A DNA stretch of 8,791 nt from JAGTRI01 sp964580405 (lineage in GTDB: Archaea > Thermoproteota > Bathyarchaeia > Bathyarchaeales > DTEX01), in assembly GCA_964580405.1 (NCBI GenBank), contig CAZOKM010000076.1, positions 1 to 8,791 of the forward strand, given 5' to 3'. The position numbers and the translations under genes were made by a program. Within the stretch, counting starts at the first letter, position 1. The number at the start of each line of letters is the position of its first letter. Below are positions 1 through 6,846 of this stretch, in pieces. The notes under the pieces were generated by a model that saw nothing but the letters and a program-made list of their open reading frames with translations, made no database searches and was not told the DNA's origin.

Positions 1-165
1 ATCTAAACCTGCAATTCTAGGATTCCATGGTTCCCTTTCATGCCTTAGGTATTTGGCAAATAACAAGGCTTCTTCATTAATCAGTGTCTCTACGGTTTGT
101 CTTTGTCCGTGTTTGATTCTTGGAATCTCAACCTTACCCTCAAAATAGAGGTTCAGCTTACTCAT
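1..165 (-). CDS. Partial hypothetical protein, N-terminal 55 residues
   Basis: An open frame begins with ATG at 165 on the minus strand and runs off the left edge with no stop. It encodes MSKLNLYFEG, then a basic and glutamine-rich stretch (KHGQRQ, residues 19-24), then a likely helix (residues 25-44). I do not recognise the family. No clear Shine-Dalgarno sequence precedes the ATG. A 19-codon ORF (ATG at 217, stop at 158-160, MRKGEEEIPR...) in another frame ends across this start codon, so translational coupling or a frameshifted longer N-terminus is possible. The base composition is more AT-rich than the housekeeping genes to the right, which fits accessory DNA. It diverges from the small plus-strand genes across an intergenic region with palindromic repeats. 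The frame looks protein-like, but only 55 codons are visible. Confidence 0.45.
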   Translation of the reverse strand, partial: MSKLNLYFEGKVEIPRIKHGQRQTVETLINEEALLFAKYLRHEREPWNPRIAGLD

Positions 166-282
166 CAAGTCTGAGGTCTTGGATCTGTCTAGGAATCTCC
201 TCTTCGCCTTTCCTCATTTTACTTTGATTTAGCCTTTTCAGGCAGCAGGGCTATAGTTAATAGTATAGATGTAACTTGACCG

Positions 283-344
283 TGTACTTTGTTGAGGTCT
301 CCAATGCACAGTGTACTTTGAAAGGGCTAACAAAGTACAGTGTG
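283..344. repeat. Three TGTACTTTG motifs, two in a 14-bp inverted repeat
   Basis: TGTACTTTG occurs at 283-291 and 312-320, and its reverse complement CAAAGTACA at 331-339. The arm CACAGTGTACTTTG (307-320) matches the reverse complement of 331-344 with one mismatch, across a 10-base spacer. The outer copy with its flank (TGTACTTTGTT, 283-293) is an 11-bp perfect inverted match to 329-339. The repeats lie between divergently oriented ORFs, so an operator for an element-encoded regulator is the natural reading. A recombinase or terminal-repeat function cannot be excluded. Confidence 0.6.
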
Positions 345-404
345 TTTTGTTGGTGCCAGAAATTCCTTATAGTCTTCCGGCGACTATCTTCCAAGGTGAT
401 ATTG

Positions 405-665
405 TTGGTCAGTTTAGTGGAGTCTTGGGAGGACCTTGAGGAGTACGCGAAGTGGTGCAGGACCGGCGCGTACCAGATGCGGGACATGGCTGAGGGCATA
501 GAGCTCCGCGTCGTCGCAGGAAAATACGGCTATGTCAAAAGCTTCAAGGAAAGTAACGACCCGCTGTTCAGCCACATCCTGGAGTTCTGCGAGGCCGAAG
601 GCTTCATCAAGGTCCTCGGCAACGTCCCAGACGAGTACTTCTTCTCGCTTCACAAAGAAGCCTAA
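405..665 (+). CDS. Small hypothetical protein (about 86 aa) of the integrated element
   Basis: The frame is open from 276, but its first 40 or so codons cross the AT-rich repeat region and do not look coding. A GGTGAT Shine-Dalgarno sequence at 395-400 points to a TTG start at 405; GTG at 417 is the alternative. From about 420 the codon use becomes GC-rich and protein-like (ESWEDLEEYAKWCRTGAYQM..., then ELRVVAGKYGYVKSF), ending in DEYFFSLHKEA. The product is a soluble mixed alpha/beta protein with two cysteines, no membrane segment and no motif I can name. The short size and the palindromic repeats just upstream would suit a small element-borne regulator, but nothing in the sequence proves DNA binding. 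The stop at 663-665 is followed after 24 bases by the next small ORF, so the two may be co-transcribed with the integrase downstream. Confidence 0.6.
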   Translation: MVSLVESWEDLEEYAKWCRTGAYQMRDMAEGIELRVVAGKYGYVKSFKESNDPLFSHILEFCEAEGFIKVLGNVPDEYFFSLHKEA

Positions 666-689
666 ACCCGTTGGGAGATGTAGCGGCAC

Positions 690-863
690 ATGCCAAAGCA
701 GCCAATCCAAGAAGAACTTTCAAGGCTGAAAGACAGTTTCCTCAAAAGCATCAACGACTACCTAGACGACTGCATACTCCATAAAGACATCAGACGGATG
801 AAACGATTCGTATCCAAAGTCTGGGACATTCTCAAACAAGAGATCTCCCGAAGCACAGGCTAA
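690..863 (+). CDS. Small hypothetical helical protein (57 aa) just upstream of the integrase
   Basis: ATG at 690 to TAA at 861-863 encodes 57 residues starting MPKQPIQEELSRLKDSF and ending EISRSTG. The composition is charged and strongly helical, with leucine/isoleucine/valine spacing (FLKSINDYLDDCILHKDI, then KRFVSKVWDILKQEI) that suits two amphipathic helices. There is no signal peptide or membrane segment. A weak GGGAG at 673-677 is the only ribosome-site candidate, about 12 bases upstream. The ORF is in the same frame as the integrase, separated from it by one TAA and nine sense codons before the integrase GTG. It could be an independent small gene, for example an accessory or excision-type protein, or an N-terminal extension split off by the stop. 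No family is recognised; existence is inferred from codon use and compact packing. Confidence 0.5.
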   Translation: MPKQPIQEELSRLKDSFLKSINDYLDDCILHKDIRRMKRFVSKVWDILKQEISRSTG

Positions 864-893
864 GCATCCAAGGGATACAGATCAGGCGGGGGA

Positions 894-2129
894 GTGGCTG
901 GCTTCCACACAGCTACCGACGGCAAAAGCGCATACTTGGAAACAAAGCGGGTTCAAAACAGCTGGAAGTCCGACCAGCAAAGTCGACCCGCCCAGCCCCC
1001 CACATGCCCAGAATGCGGCAGCTCAAGAACCTGGAAAGATGGCTTAAGACGCACACGTGCCGGATTCATCCAAAGATGGCTTTGCAGAGACTGTAGCTAT
1101 CGGTTTTCTGAGCCGACACTAAACAATAAAAGGACAAACCCGCATATTACAAAACGCCAAGTATGCGCGTATGACGAGGAAGCGAAAAACTTGGTCAAAG
1201 TGGAAACCCGAACGGAAACAGGCCAGCGGGAGGCCACAACAGACGTCAAGAGCCTGCTATTTAATTTCGCTTGGTGGTTGACTAGAGAAGGCTACAAAGA
1301 ATCAACAATCGAAAGAAGAGTAAGAATCCTAAGGACCTTGGCATCAAGAGGAGCAGACCTCAACAATCCTGAAAGCGTAAAAGACCTTATCGCGATGCAG
1401 AAAAACTGGGCTTCAGCATGCAAGGAAATCGCTGTCACAGCATACACGTCTTTTCTTGTTTCGCTTGGAAAAACTTGGAATCCGCCATTCTACAAGCGGG
1501 TCGAGAAACTACCCTTCATACCTATGGAATCCGAGATCGACAATCTGATCGCTGGATGCGGCGGCCAGATAAGCACTTTCCTGCAACTCCTGAAAGAAAC
1601 AGCCATGCGATCAGGCGAAGCCTACCAGCTGCGGTGGAAGGACGTGGATCTTGAGCGTGGGGTCATAACAGTGACCCCGGAAAAGGGAAGCAGACCACGC
1701 ATATTCAAAATCTCAAACAAGCTGCAGACCATGATAAGCCGGCTCGACCACAATAGAGATGGCCCCTTTGGCTACGGAGACCTCAACAACCTTCGCGCCA
1801 CCTTCGAAAGACAACGCAAAGCATTAGCCTTCAAGCTCGGAAATTTCAGACTCAAAGAAATCTGCTTCAAAACCCTGAGACACTGGAAGGCGACGATGCT
1901 CTACCACCAAACCAAGGACGTACTGTACGTCATGAGATTCCTTGGACACAGAAACATCAAAAACACCCTAGTCTACATCCAGCTCGAAGAAGCACTGTTC
2001 CAACAAGAAGCCGAAGAATACGTGTGCAAGGTCGCAGAGACCGTGGACGAAGCCAAACCGCTCATAGAAGCCGGCTTCGAATACGTGTGCGAAGTCGACC
2101 ACGCCAAGCTCTTCAAGAGGCGAAAATAA
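894..2129 (+). CDS. Tyrosine recombinase/integrase with N-terminal zinc ribbon
   Basis: This 411-aa protein is predicted to catalyse site-specific integration and excision of a mobile element. Residues 38-67 hold a zinc ribbon (C38-C41, C64-C67; CPECGSS...GFIQRWLCRDC) resembling the DNA-binding ribbon of IS1-type transposases. Residues 117-205 look like the SAM-like core-binding domain. Residues 210-370 are the catalytic domain: Arg239 in AMRSGEAYQLRW, Lys264 in the beta-hairpin, Arg329 in KTLRH, His352 in LGHR and nucleophile Tyr361 in NTLVYIQ. The first residue of the usual HxxR box is Lys326. The C-terminal tail (371-411) is an acidic helix followed by a basic end, FKRRK. GTG at 894 is chosen because GGCGGGGGAG lies directly before it and an in-frame TAA lies at 861; the SD spacing is tight. 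The stop is 31 bases from the 3' end of tRNA-Met, a classical attachment site. All catalytic positions but the first box II residue match, so it may be active. Confidence 0.93.
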   Translation: MAGFHTATDGKSAYLETKRVQNSWKSDQQSRPAQPPTCPECGSSRTWKDGLRRTRAGFIQRWLCRDCSYRFSEPTLNNKRTNPHITKRQVCAYDEEAKNLVKVETRTETGQREATTDVKSLLFNFAWWLTREGYKESTIERRVRILRTLASRGADLNNPESVKDLIAMQKNWASACKEIAVTAYTSFLVSLGKTWNPPFYKRVEKLPFIPMESEIDNLIAGCGGQISTFLQLLKETAMRSGEAYQLRWKDVDLERGVITVTPEKGSRPRIFKISNKLQTMISRLDHNRDGPFGYGDLNNLRATFERQRKALAFKLGNFRLKEICFKTLRHWKATMLYHQTKDVLYVMRFLGHRNIKNTLVYIQLEEALFQQEAEEYVCKVAETVDEAKPLIEAGFEYVCEVDHAKLFKRRK

Positions 2130-2155
2130 GACGAAAAATTGCAGGGGGCGTATCC

Positions 2156-2160
2156 AAAAA
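2156..2160 (-). terminator. Oligo-T terminator of tRNA-Met
   Basis: Five consecutive T residues on the minus strand directly follow the discriminator base of tRNA-Met, as expected for archaeal oligo-T termination. No CCA is encoded. Confidence 0.5.
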
Positions 2161-2220
<60 letters not shown>

Positions 2221-2305
2221 CTCCAGATTATGAGTCTGGCGCCCAAACCAAGCTAGGCTACCCCGGCCTGATTTTGAATGCTATCTCTTGTTCGGCGAGG
2301 CTTCA

Positions 2306-2311
2306 TTTAAA
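2306..2311 (-). promoter_or_regulatory. TATA-like box for tRNA-Met
   Basis: TTTAAA (in GGTTTAAATG on the minus strand) lies 39 bases before the mature tRNA 5' end, so transcription would start about a dozen bases upstream of the tRNA and RNase P would trim the leader. Confidence 0.4.
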
Positions 2312-2400
2312 CCTATTCTTAGCTGGCATCATTGAAGCGTTTATCAAATATCATTACCTTATGTTCGAGTCTCGCTTGTGGCTACGGCGCAATCTGACGG

Positions 2401-3099
2401 TCAACGGACGCCTTTCCGAAACACTCTGACTCCAGATTCGGTGCCAACAATCGCTGTGTCCGTCATCCCAAGGAACAGGCCTGTCTCTACGACGCCGCAT
2501 AAACTTTTTAGCTGTTGGTTCAGCTTGGTTGGGTTTTTGATGATGCCGAAGTCCACGTTAAGAATGCTGTTACCATTATCCGTGACGTAGGGTCCTGAAC
2601 CGTTTTTACTTATTTTCAGGATCGGTTTTCCGCCCAACGCCTTTATTTTAGAATTAACAAACGGTACAGCGAAAGGTAAAACCTCGACGGGCAACGGCTG
2701 GTTTCTGCCCAAGGCGTCGGTTAGCTTCGTTTCGTCGCCAACTATGACTAGGGCTTTGGACGACTGCGCAACGATCTTTTCTCTCGTCAGGGCGCCGCCC
2801 ATGCCCTTTATCAGGTTCAGGTCCGGGTCGATCTGGTCGGCTCCGTCAATGTCCAAGTCGAGGCTCGGATGCTTGTCAAGAGTTGTCAATGGCACGCCGC
2901 GTTCTATAGCAATTTGAGATGTTTGTTTGGAGGATGAAACAGCCAGAACTTTGATGTGTTCTTCTTTTATTCTTCTCCCCAATTCCTCAACAGCGTAAGC
3001 GACGGTTGAGCCAGCGCCAAGGCCGATTACGGAACCGTCCCTGACCAGTTTCATCGCTTCGACAGCTGCCCTTTTCTTGGCGGCTTCTCTCCAGGTCAT
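2401..3099 (-). CDS. rpiA: Ribose-5-phosphate isomerase A
   Basis: RpiA interconverts ribose 5-phosphate and ribulose 5-phosphate in the cytosol, feeding nucleotide and histidine synthesis. The 232-aa length is typical. Visible motifs are the phosphate-binding GLGAGST (26-32), SSSKQT (55-60), DIDGADQI (83-90), KGMGGALTREK (98-108) and VVETGLF (203-209). By alignment with the E. coli enzyme, Asp85, Asp88, Lys98 and catalytic Glu107 correspond to its Asp81, Asp84, Lys94 and Glu103, all present at a constant offset of four. The ATG follows directly after the TAA of the upstream coiled-coil gene, and that gene's last codons (GAGGAG) supply the Shine-Dalgarno sequence, so the two are probably translationally coupled and share the promoter near 3930. 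No oligo-T terminator is evident after the stop. The identification is secure. Confidence 0.97.
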   Translation of the reverse strand: MTWREAAKKRAAVEAMKLVRDGSVIGLGAGSTVAYAVEELGRRIKEEHIKVLAVSSSKQTSQIAIERGVPLTTLDKHPSLDLDIDGADQIDPDLNLIKGMGGALTREKIVAQSSKALVIVGDETKLTDALGRNQPLPVEVLPFAVPFVNSKIKALGGKPILKISKNGSGPYVTDNGNSILNVDFGIIKNPTKLNQQLKSLCGVVETGLFLGMTDTAIVGTESGVRVFRKGVR

Positions 3100-3885
3100 T
3101 TACTCCTCGACTTCCATTTGCCCAAGCTTCTTCAGGACGCTCTCGACCTCAGCCATGATCTCTTCAACTTTCTTCTCGGCTTCGCCCTTCTCAGGCTCAG
3201 CTGGTGGCTTCGGCTTGACAACCTTCTTCGCCTTCGGCTCAGATGTTTTGTCAGTAGATTGCTTCTGCTCCTCCGCCTTCTCCTCACCGGCGGGCTCTTC
3301 GCGTGTCTCCTCCTTCTTGGGTGACTGCTCATCCTGCGACGGTGGCTGAACCTTTACTGGTTCGGGAACCGCGATCTCTTTTGGGGTTGGTGCGGTTATG
3401 CCGGACCTCAGCTTCAAGTCGTCGATTTTCTTGTTCATCTCGTTGAACCGTTCCGAGAACAGCTTCACGAGCTCCTCCTGCATCCTCTCGAGCTCGTTCA
3501 GGGCGACGATGGATTCTCCTCTCTCGATCTCCTGGTTGATTCTGGCTAGGTCCATCTTATATTTAAGTGCTAAACGGTCCCTCTCGGCCTCGGAGATTTT
3601 CCCCTCGGCGCTGGCCTCGTACAGCCGCCGGATAGCGTAGCTCAGTATCTCCCTCTCAAGGTCAAGCAGCCTGAGCTTGTCCTTCGCCTCGTTCATGAGG
3701 TCGGCTGTGACCGCTTTTCTGACCGTCTGAGGTAACGTGCTTACTGGCTGCTCCCGTCTGCGCAGATTGACCTTCTCCTTTGGCGGTCCCTTCTCTTTCC
3801 CTTGTTCCATTATTATGAGTATAACAAGGCCTATGGCGACCGTTCCCAGAATGAGCATCAGCCAAAGCAGCAGATCAGGATCCAC
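3100..3885 (-). CDS. Membrane-anchored coiled-coil protein with disordered charged tail
   Basis: The 261-aa product has one N-terminal membrane segment (about 5-26, LLLWLMLILGTVAIGLVILI) followed by a basic stretch (30-45). This suits an anchor with the bulk in the cytoplasm. Residues 64-158 form a long helical, coiled-coil-like region with a recurrent SAEGKISEAERDRL element (92-105), reminiscent of SHOCT-type short helices. Residues 163-235 are rich in P, E, K, S and T and probably disordered; 236-258 form a final amphipathic helix. The GTG start at 3885 is supported by GAGGG six bases upstream and a TATA-like box about 40 bases upstream. The gene is first in an operon with rpiA, whose ATG abuts its stop. 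No family name can be assigned with confidence. The architecture would suit a scaffold or recruitment protein, perhaps of the cell-division or envelope type, but that is inference. Confidence 0.85.
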   Translation of the reverse strand: MDPDLLLWLMLILGTVAIGLVILIIMEQGKEKGPPKEKVNLRRREQPVSTLPQTVRKAVTADLMNEAKDKLRLLDLEREILSYAIRRLYEASAEGKISEAERDRLALKYKMDLARINQEIERGESIVALNELERMQEELVKLFSERFNEMNKKIDDLKLRSGITAPTPKEIAVPEPVKVQPPSQDEQSPKKEETREEPAGEEKAEEQKQSTDKTSEPKAKKVVKPKPPAEPEKGEAEKKVEEIMAEVESVLKKLGQMEVEE

Positions 3886-3925
3886 GACGTTCCCTCGAAT
3901 ACAGAATGGTAAAACACGCCTCGGA

Positions 3926-3937
3926 CATATATTTTTT
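3926..3937 (-). promoter_or_regulatory. TATA-like promoter of the coiled-coil/rpiA operon
   Basis: AAAAATATATG on the minus strand lies about 40 bases before the GTG at 3885. A start site some 24 bases downstream would leave a leader of roughly 18 bases containing the GAGGG ribosome site. Confidence 0.5.
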
Positions 3938-3998
3938 TATCGGTTGTTCGTGAGTCAACTAGTTTTGAACATCCTCTAGAAGAATCTGTCAGTGTTGG

Positions 3999-4706
3999 TC
4001 ACCAAAGGAGCTTGTGACCGTGTTTTCCGATGAGGGGGACAAACGCCACTCCCCCAAGGTCCTCCTCTGAAAATTGATTGCCAGTCTTCCGTAGGCGAAT
4101 TAGGTTCTGGAAAAGCCCAACTGCGCCCACCGGAACGACAATGATGCCTTCTTGCTTCAGCTGTTCCTTGAGAGGTGGAGGAACGTAAGGGGCGGCTGCG
4201 GTCACGTAAATCCTGTCGAACGGAGCCTTCTCGCAGTATCCAACAGAGCCGTCCTTGCAGATCACGGTGACCCGCTTGCCGTAGCCAGCTTTGGCGATGT
4301 TTTTTTCTGCTGACTCAGCCAGTTTTTGCACGATTTCGACCGTGTAGACGTGCCCCCACGTTTCTTTGGGCGCGTCACTTGGCGCTACTATCTCGGCAAC
4401 GGTGGAAGCGTGCCACCCGCAGCCTGTGCCGACCTCCAGAACGGCTTGTCCAGCCTCGAGCTCGAGGGCCTCGTCCATTATCGAAACCATGTCTCGCCCG
4501 GCCGATCACGAGGGTCAGCCAAGTGGCGCAGAAACCGTTTGCCCCAAGCCGATTGGAAGCGGGGAGTCAACCGCCGCGTACGCCCTGTTGTCTTCGGGCA
4601 GGAAGAGGCGCCTCGGCACCGTCCTTAACGCTTTGGTGACCTGCGGGGTTTTGAGTATACCGCTCCTTACGAGGTCCTGTATGAGGGTTTCCCACTGTTC
4701 GCTCAA
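3999..4706 (-). CDS. pcm: Protein-L-isoaspartate O-methyltransferase, gene interrupted by a 30-nt intron
   Basis: Pcm uses S-adenosylmethionine to methylate L-isoaspartyl residues in aged proteins and so starts their repair. Exon 1 (4706-4523) encodes the N-terminal helices and PIGLGQTVSAP. Exon 2 (4492-3999) begins inside the next codon and encodes MVSIMDEALELEAG, SAM-binding motif I VLEVGTGCGW (79-88), KDGSVGY and the C-terminal PVG...LIRLRK region. The frame is unchanged across the insert, but two TGA codons (4517-4515 and 4508-4506) interrupt it. Removing 4522-4493 gives SAPHMV, the family's conserved motif, and a 225-aa protein of normal length. The start is TTG at 4706, because an in-frame TGA lies immediately upstream. 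All other conserved segments are intact, which argues against a decaying pseudogene. The alternatives are two separate gene fragments or an assembly artefact; both are less economical than splicing. Confidence 0.88.
4493..4522 (-). other. Candidate archaeal pre-mRNA intron (bulge-helix-bulge) in pcm
   Basis: The RNA (minus strand) can form a BHB. The central helix pairs CGCC (4528-4525, exon 1) with GGCG (4498-4495, intron end). The 5' bulge is AC^U (4524-4522) and the 3' bulge AG^A (4494-4492). The intron helix UGGCUGA (4521-4515) with UCGGCCG (4505-4499) is 7 bp, with a 9-nt loop. The exon-side helix is weak: G-C, U-A, a mismatch, then two G-U pairs. Cutting each bulge between nucleotides 2 and 3 removes 30 nt and joins C to AC, making the His codon of SAPHM. 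Shifting the excision by one base either way gives Asp or Leu instead. Confidence 0.82.
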
Positions 4707-4756
4707 TCACATCCCTTATGAATCGATTTCTTTGGGACAATATGGGGGATCGGAGG

Positions 4757-4766
4757 CATAAATATT
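4757..4766 (-). promoter_or_regulatory. TATA-like box for pcm
   Basis: AATATTTATG on the minus strand lies 51 bases before the TTG start at 4706, in the 117-base gap after glmS. It suggests that pcm has its own promoter, with a leader of about 30 bases. Confidence 0.45.
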
Positions 4767-4823
4767 GTTTCCACTTGCTCTTCTAGGTTAACGTGTTTTA
4801 CCTAGAACAGCGGTTTCTGCCTG

Positions 4824-6647
4824 TCACTTTACCGTCACGGACTTTGCGAGGTTCCTCGGCTTGTCGGGGTTCAGCCCTTTCTCGACCGCCATGTGGTAGG
4901 CGAGCTGTTGCAGGGGCACGATGAAGGCGATGGGCGTCAGGATTTCGGGGAGGCTTCCGGGTATCTCGAAGTACTTGTCCGACAGGCCCTTGATTTCCTC
5001 GTCCCCTTCCTCGATGACGGAGATTATGTAGGCCCCGCGGGCTTTCATCTCCATGATGTTGCCGACTATCGTCTTGCGGGTTTCGTCCCTCGGGCACACG
5101 AAAACCACTGGGAATCCGGGCTCCACGAGGCTTATGGGCCCGTGCTTGCTTTCCCCCGCGGGGTAAGCCATTGACGGGATGTAGGCTATCTCCATGAGCT
5201 TGAGTCGGGCTTCCTGCGCCGTTGCGGAGCTTATTCCTCTGCCCAGGAAGAAGAAGAACGGCTTTTCCTTAAGCTTTTTGACAATGTCCAATACTTTCGG
5301 TTCGTTCTTCTTGATCGTCTCTTCGACTATGTCAGGAATCTGGCTGACGCTTTTTTCGAGCTCTTCGATTTGCCTGTGCCCGATTTTGCCGCGGAGCTTC
5401 GCTACCCTTACCGCGAGCTGGGCGAGTACGGACATCTGGGACGTGAACGTCTTCGTCGCCGCGACGCCTATCTCCGGACCCGACTGCTGGACGATGTACA
5501 CTCTTGAGATTCTGGTCAAGGTTGATCCGACGGCGTTCGTCAATCCAAGTATTGTGGCAGCTCGGATTCGGGCGTAGTCCACAGCGGCAAGCGTGTCAGC
5601 GGTCTCTCCCGACTGGCTCACGGCGAGGATTGTGCTGTTGATGTTTATCGCCATCCCCTCCTGCTCGATGAACTCGGACGCGATTACGGGGTGGGTCGCG
5701 AGGAAGGCAAGGTCCGAGAACATGTACGAGGCGGCGAGGCAAGCGTGGTAGGAGGTCCCCGCAGCCACGAGGAACACCTCTCCAGCTCGGTCCAGAAACG
5801 TGGCCATGAGGTCTAGGTACAGATCCTGCAGCCTAAGAGTGTCCCTCAGGCACCTTGGCTGTTCGTAAATTTCTTTAATCATGAAGTGAGGATATCCTTG
5901 CTTCTGAGCCATCTCCGCGGTCCATGTGACCTGCTTAGGCTCTCTCTTCACGGGCTTCCAGTCGGCGATGCTCCATATTTCGTATTTCTCAGGCTCCAGC
6001 ACGCACAGTTCGCCGTTTTCGAGTATCACCGTCTTGTTCGTCAGCGGGAGGAAGGCTGGGATGTCCGAGGCGCAGTAGGTTGCCCCTTCTCCGACGCCGA
6101 CGACGAGGGGGCTCTCGTTCCTTGCGACCACGATTTTTTCCGGCTCAAGGCTCGAGATGATCGCCACCGCGTAGGAGCCGTTGATTCTTCTGAGCGAGTC
6201 GCGGACTGCCTCGACGAAGGTTGCGCCTTTTTTCACGTTTTCTTCGATGAGGTGCGGGATGACCTCGGTGTCCGTTTTGGACTTGAACTGGTGCCCCAGG
6301 GCTTCCAGCTCCTTCTTTATTTCGGAGTAGTTCTCGATTATACCGTTGTGGACGACAGCGATTTTCCCTTCGCAGTCGGTGTGCGGGTGCGCGTTAACCT
6401 TGTACGGGGCTCCGTGCGTCGCCCACCTCGTGTGCCCGATTCCTACGCTTCCTTGCATGTCGTCGAGGTCGATTGCTTTATCGACATCATCGATTTTTCC
6501 TTGATCTTTCTTAATGCAGAGCACGCCGCCGCAGATGGTGGCTTCGCCGACCGAGTCATACCCTCTGTACTCGAGCCTCTTTAGGGCAGCATGAATTATG
6601 GGGGCAGCTTGCCCCTTCTTCAGTGCGCAACCGAATATTCCACACAT
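4824..6647 (-). CDS. glmS: Glutamine--fructose-6-phosphate aminotransferase (isomerizing)
   Basis: GlmS makes glucosamine 6-phosphate from fructose 6-phosphate and glutamine, the entry step to UDP-N-acetylglucosamine for glycans. The start is ATG at 6647, because the enzyme needs Cys2 as N-terminal nucleophile after Met removal (MCGIFG); an ATG 24 bases upstream would bury it. GGAAGGGA about seven bases upstream serves as ribosome site. The 607-aa product has the class II glutamine amidotransferase domain (1-220: HTRWATHG 72-79, NGIIENY 101-107, Asp126). SIS domain 1 is at about 285-415 (AAGTSYHA 295-302, SQSGETADTL 344-353) and SIS domain 2 at about 455-590 (LGRGISSATAQEA, AGESKHGP with His502). 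It ends in the canonical PRNLAKSVTVK with Lys602. All catalytic residues I can place are present. It is single-standing, with its own upstream TATA-like box. Confidence 0.98.
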   Translation of the reverse strand: MCGIFGCALKKGQAAPIIHAALKRLEYRGYDSVGEATICGGVLCIKKDQGKIDDVDKAIDLDDMQGSVGIGHTRWATHGAPYKVNAHPHTDCEGKIAVVHNGIIENYSEIKKELEALGHQFKSKTDTEVIPHLIEENVKKGATFVEAVRDSLRRINGSYAVAIISSLEPEKIVVARNESPLVVGVGEGATYCASDIPAFLPLTNKTVILENGELCVLEPEKYEIWSIADWKPVKREPKQVTWTAEMAQKQGYPHFMIKEIYEQPRCLRDTLRLQDLYLDLMATFLDRAGEVFLVAAGTSYHACLAASYMFSDLAFLATHPVIASEFIEQEGMAININSTILAVSQSGETADTLAAVDYARIRAATILGLTNAVGSTLTRISRVYIVQQSGPEIGVAATKTFTSQMSVLAQLAVRVAKLRGKIGHRQIEELEKSVSQIPDIVEETIKKNEPKVLDIVKKLKEKPFFFFLGRGISSATAQEARLKLMEIAYIPSMAYPAGESKHGPISLVEPGFPVVFVCPRDETRKTIVGNIMEMKARGAYIISVIEEGDEEIKGLSDKYFEIPGSLPEILTPIAFIVPLQQLAYHMAVEKGLNPDKPRNLAKSVTVK

Positions 6648-6726
6648 GTCAATGTCCCTTCCATTCCTCATTTTTGACTTTAACTAGAACTACAACTCAT
6701 CTTCTACTATTCACTGAATTGCCGAA

Positions 6727-6735
6727 GTATTTATG
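6727..6735 (-). promoter_or_regulatory. TATA-like box for glmS
   Basis: CATAAATAC on the minus strand lies 80 bases before the glmS ATG, giving a predicted leader of about 55 bases. No glmS-ribozyme-like architecture was recognised in that leader. Confidence 0.4.
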
Positions 6736-6846
6736 TGTTAATGAACAGGAAACCCATAACTCGCCTACAAAAAGGAACCTTGTGCGGAATAACAAATAAT
6801 GATTCTTCGCCAGCCGATGCCTCGCATGGATTTCGCACGCAAGAGA

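Noticed and set aside
1..400. Second copy of the tRNA-Met 3' end marking the far edge of the element
   Set aside because: No match to GGGATTCGAACCCG or its complement is present in this region, so the boundary lies outside the window.
276..404. N-terminal extension of the 86-aa small protein from ATG 276
   Set aside because: The segment overlaps the palindromic repeat region, is AT-rich and not protein-like, and a GGTGAT ribosome site lies downstream of it.
4506..4517. TGA recoding or stop readthrough in pcm
   Set aside because: Two TGAs occur nine bases apart inside a segment that homologues lack. Recoding would insert about ten extra residues in a tightly conserved motif, whereas excision restores the motif exactly. 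No other gene here uses internal TGA.
3999..4706. pcm as two separate genes or a frameshifted pseudogene
   Set aside because: Both halves are in the same frame, all motifs on both sides are intact, and the gap is exactly 30 nt with a BHB at its edges. Simple decay would not predict that.
5886..6584. Long plus-strand open frame opposite glmS
   Set aside because: It is the antisense of a well-conserved gene with a GC-rich third position; its translation has no recognisable motif and no ribosome site was found.
6648..6671. Upstream ATG start for glmS (MRNGRDID extension)
   Set aside because: The amidotransferase needs Cys2 at the mature N-terminus, so the ATG at 6647 must be used.
6648..6726. 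Ribozyme or riboswitch in the glmS leader
   Set aside because: The leader is only about 55 bases and AT-rich, with no convincing pseudoknot or conserved core; the glmS ribozyme is a bacterial feature.
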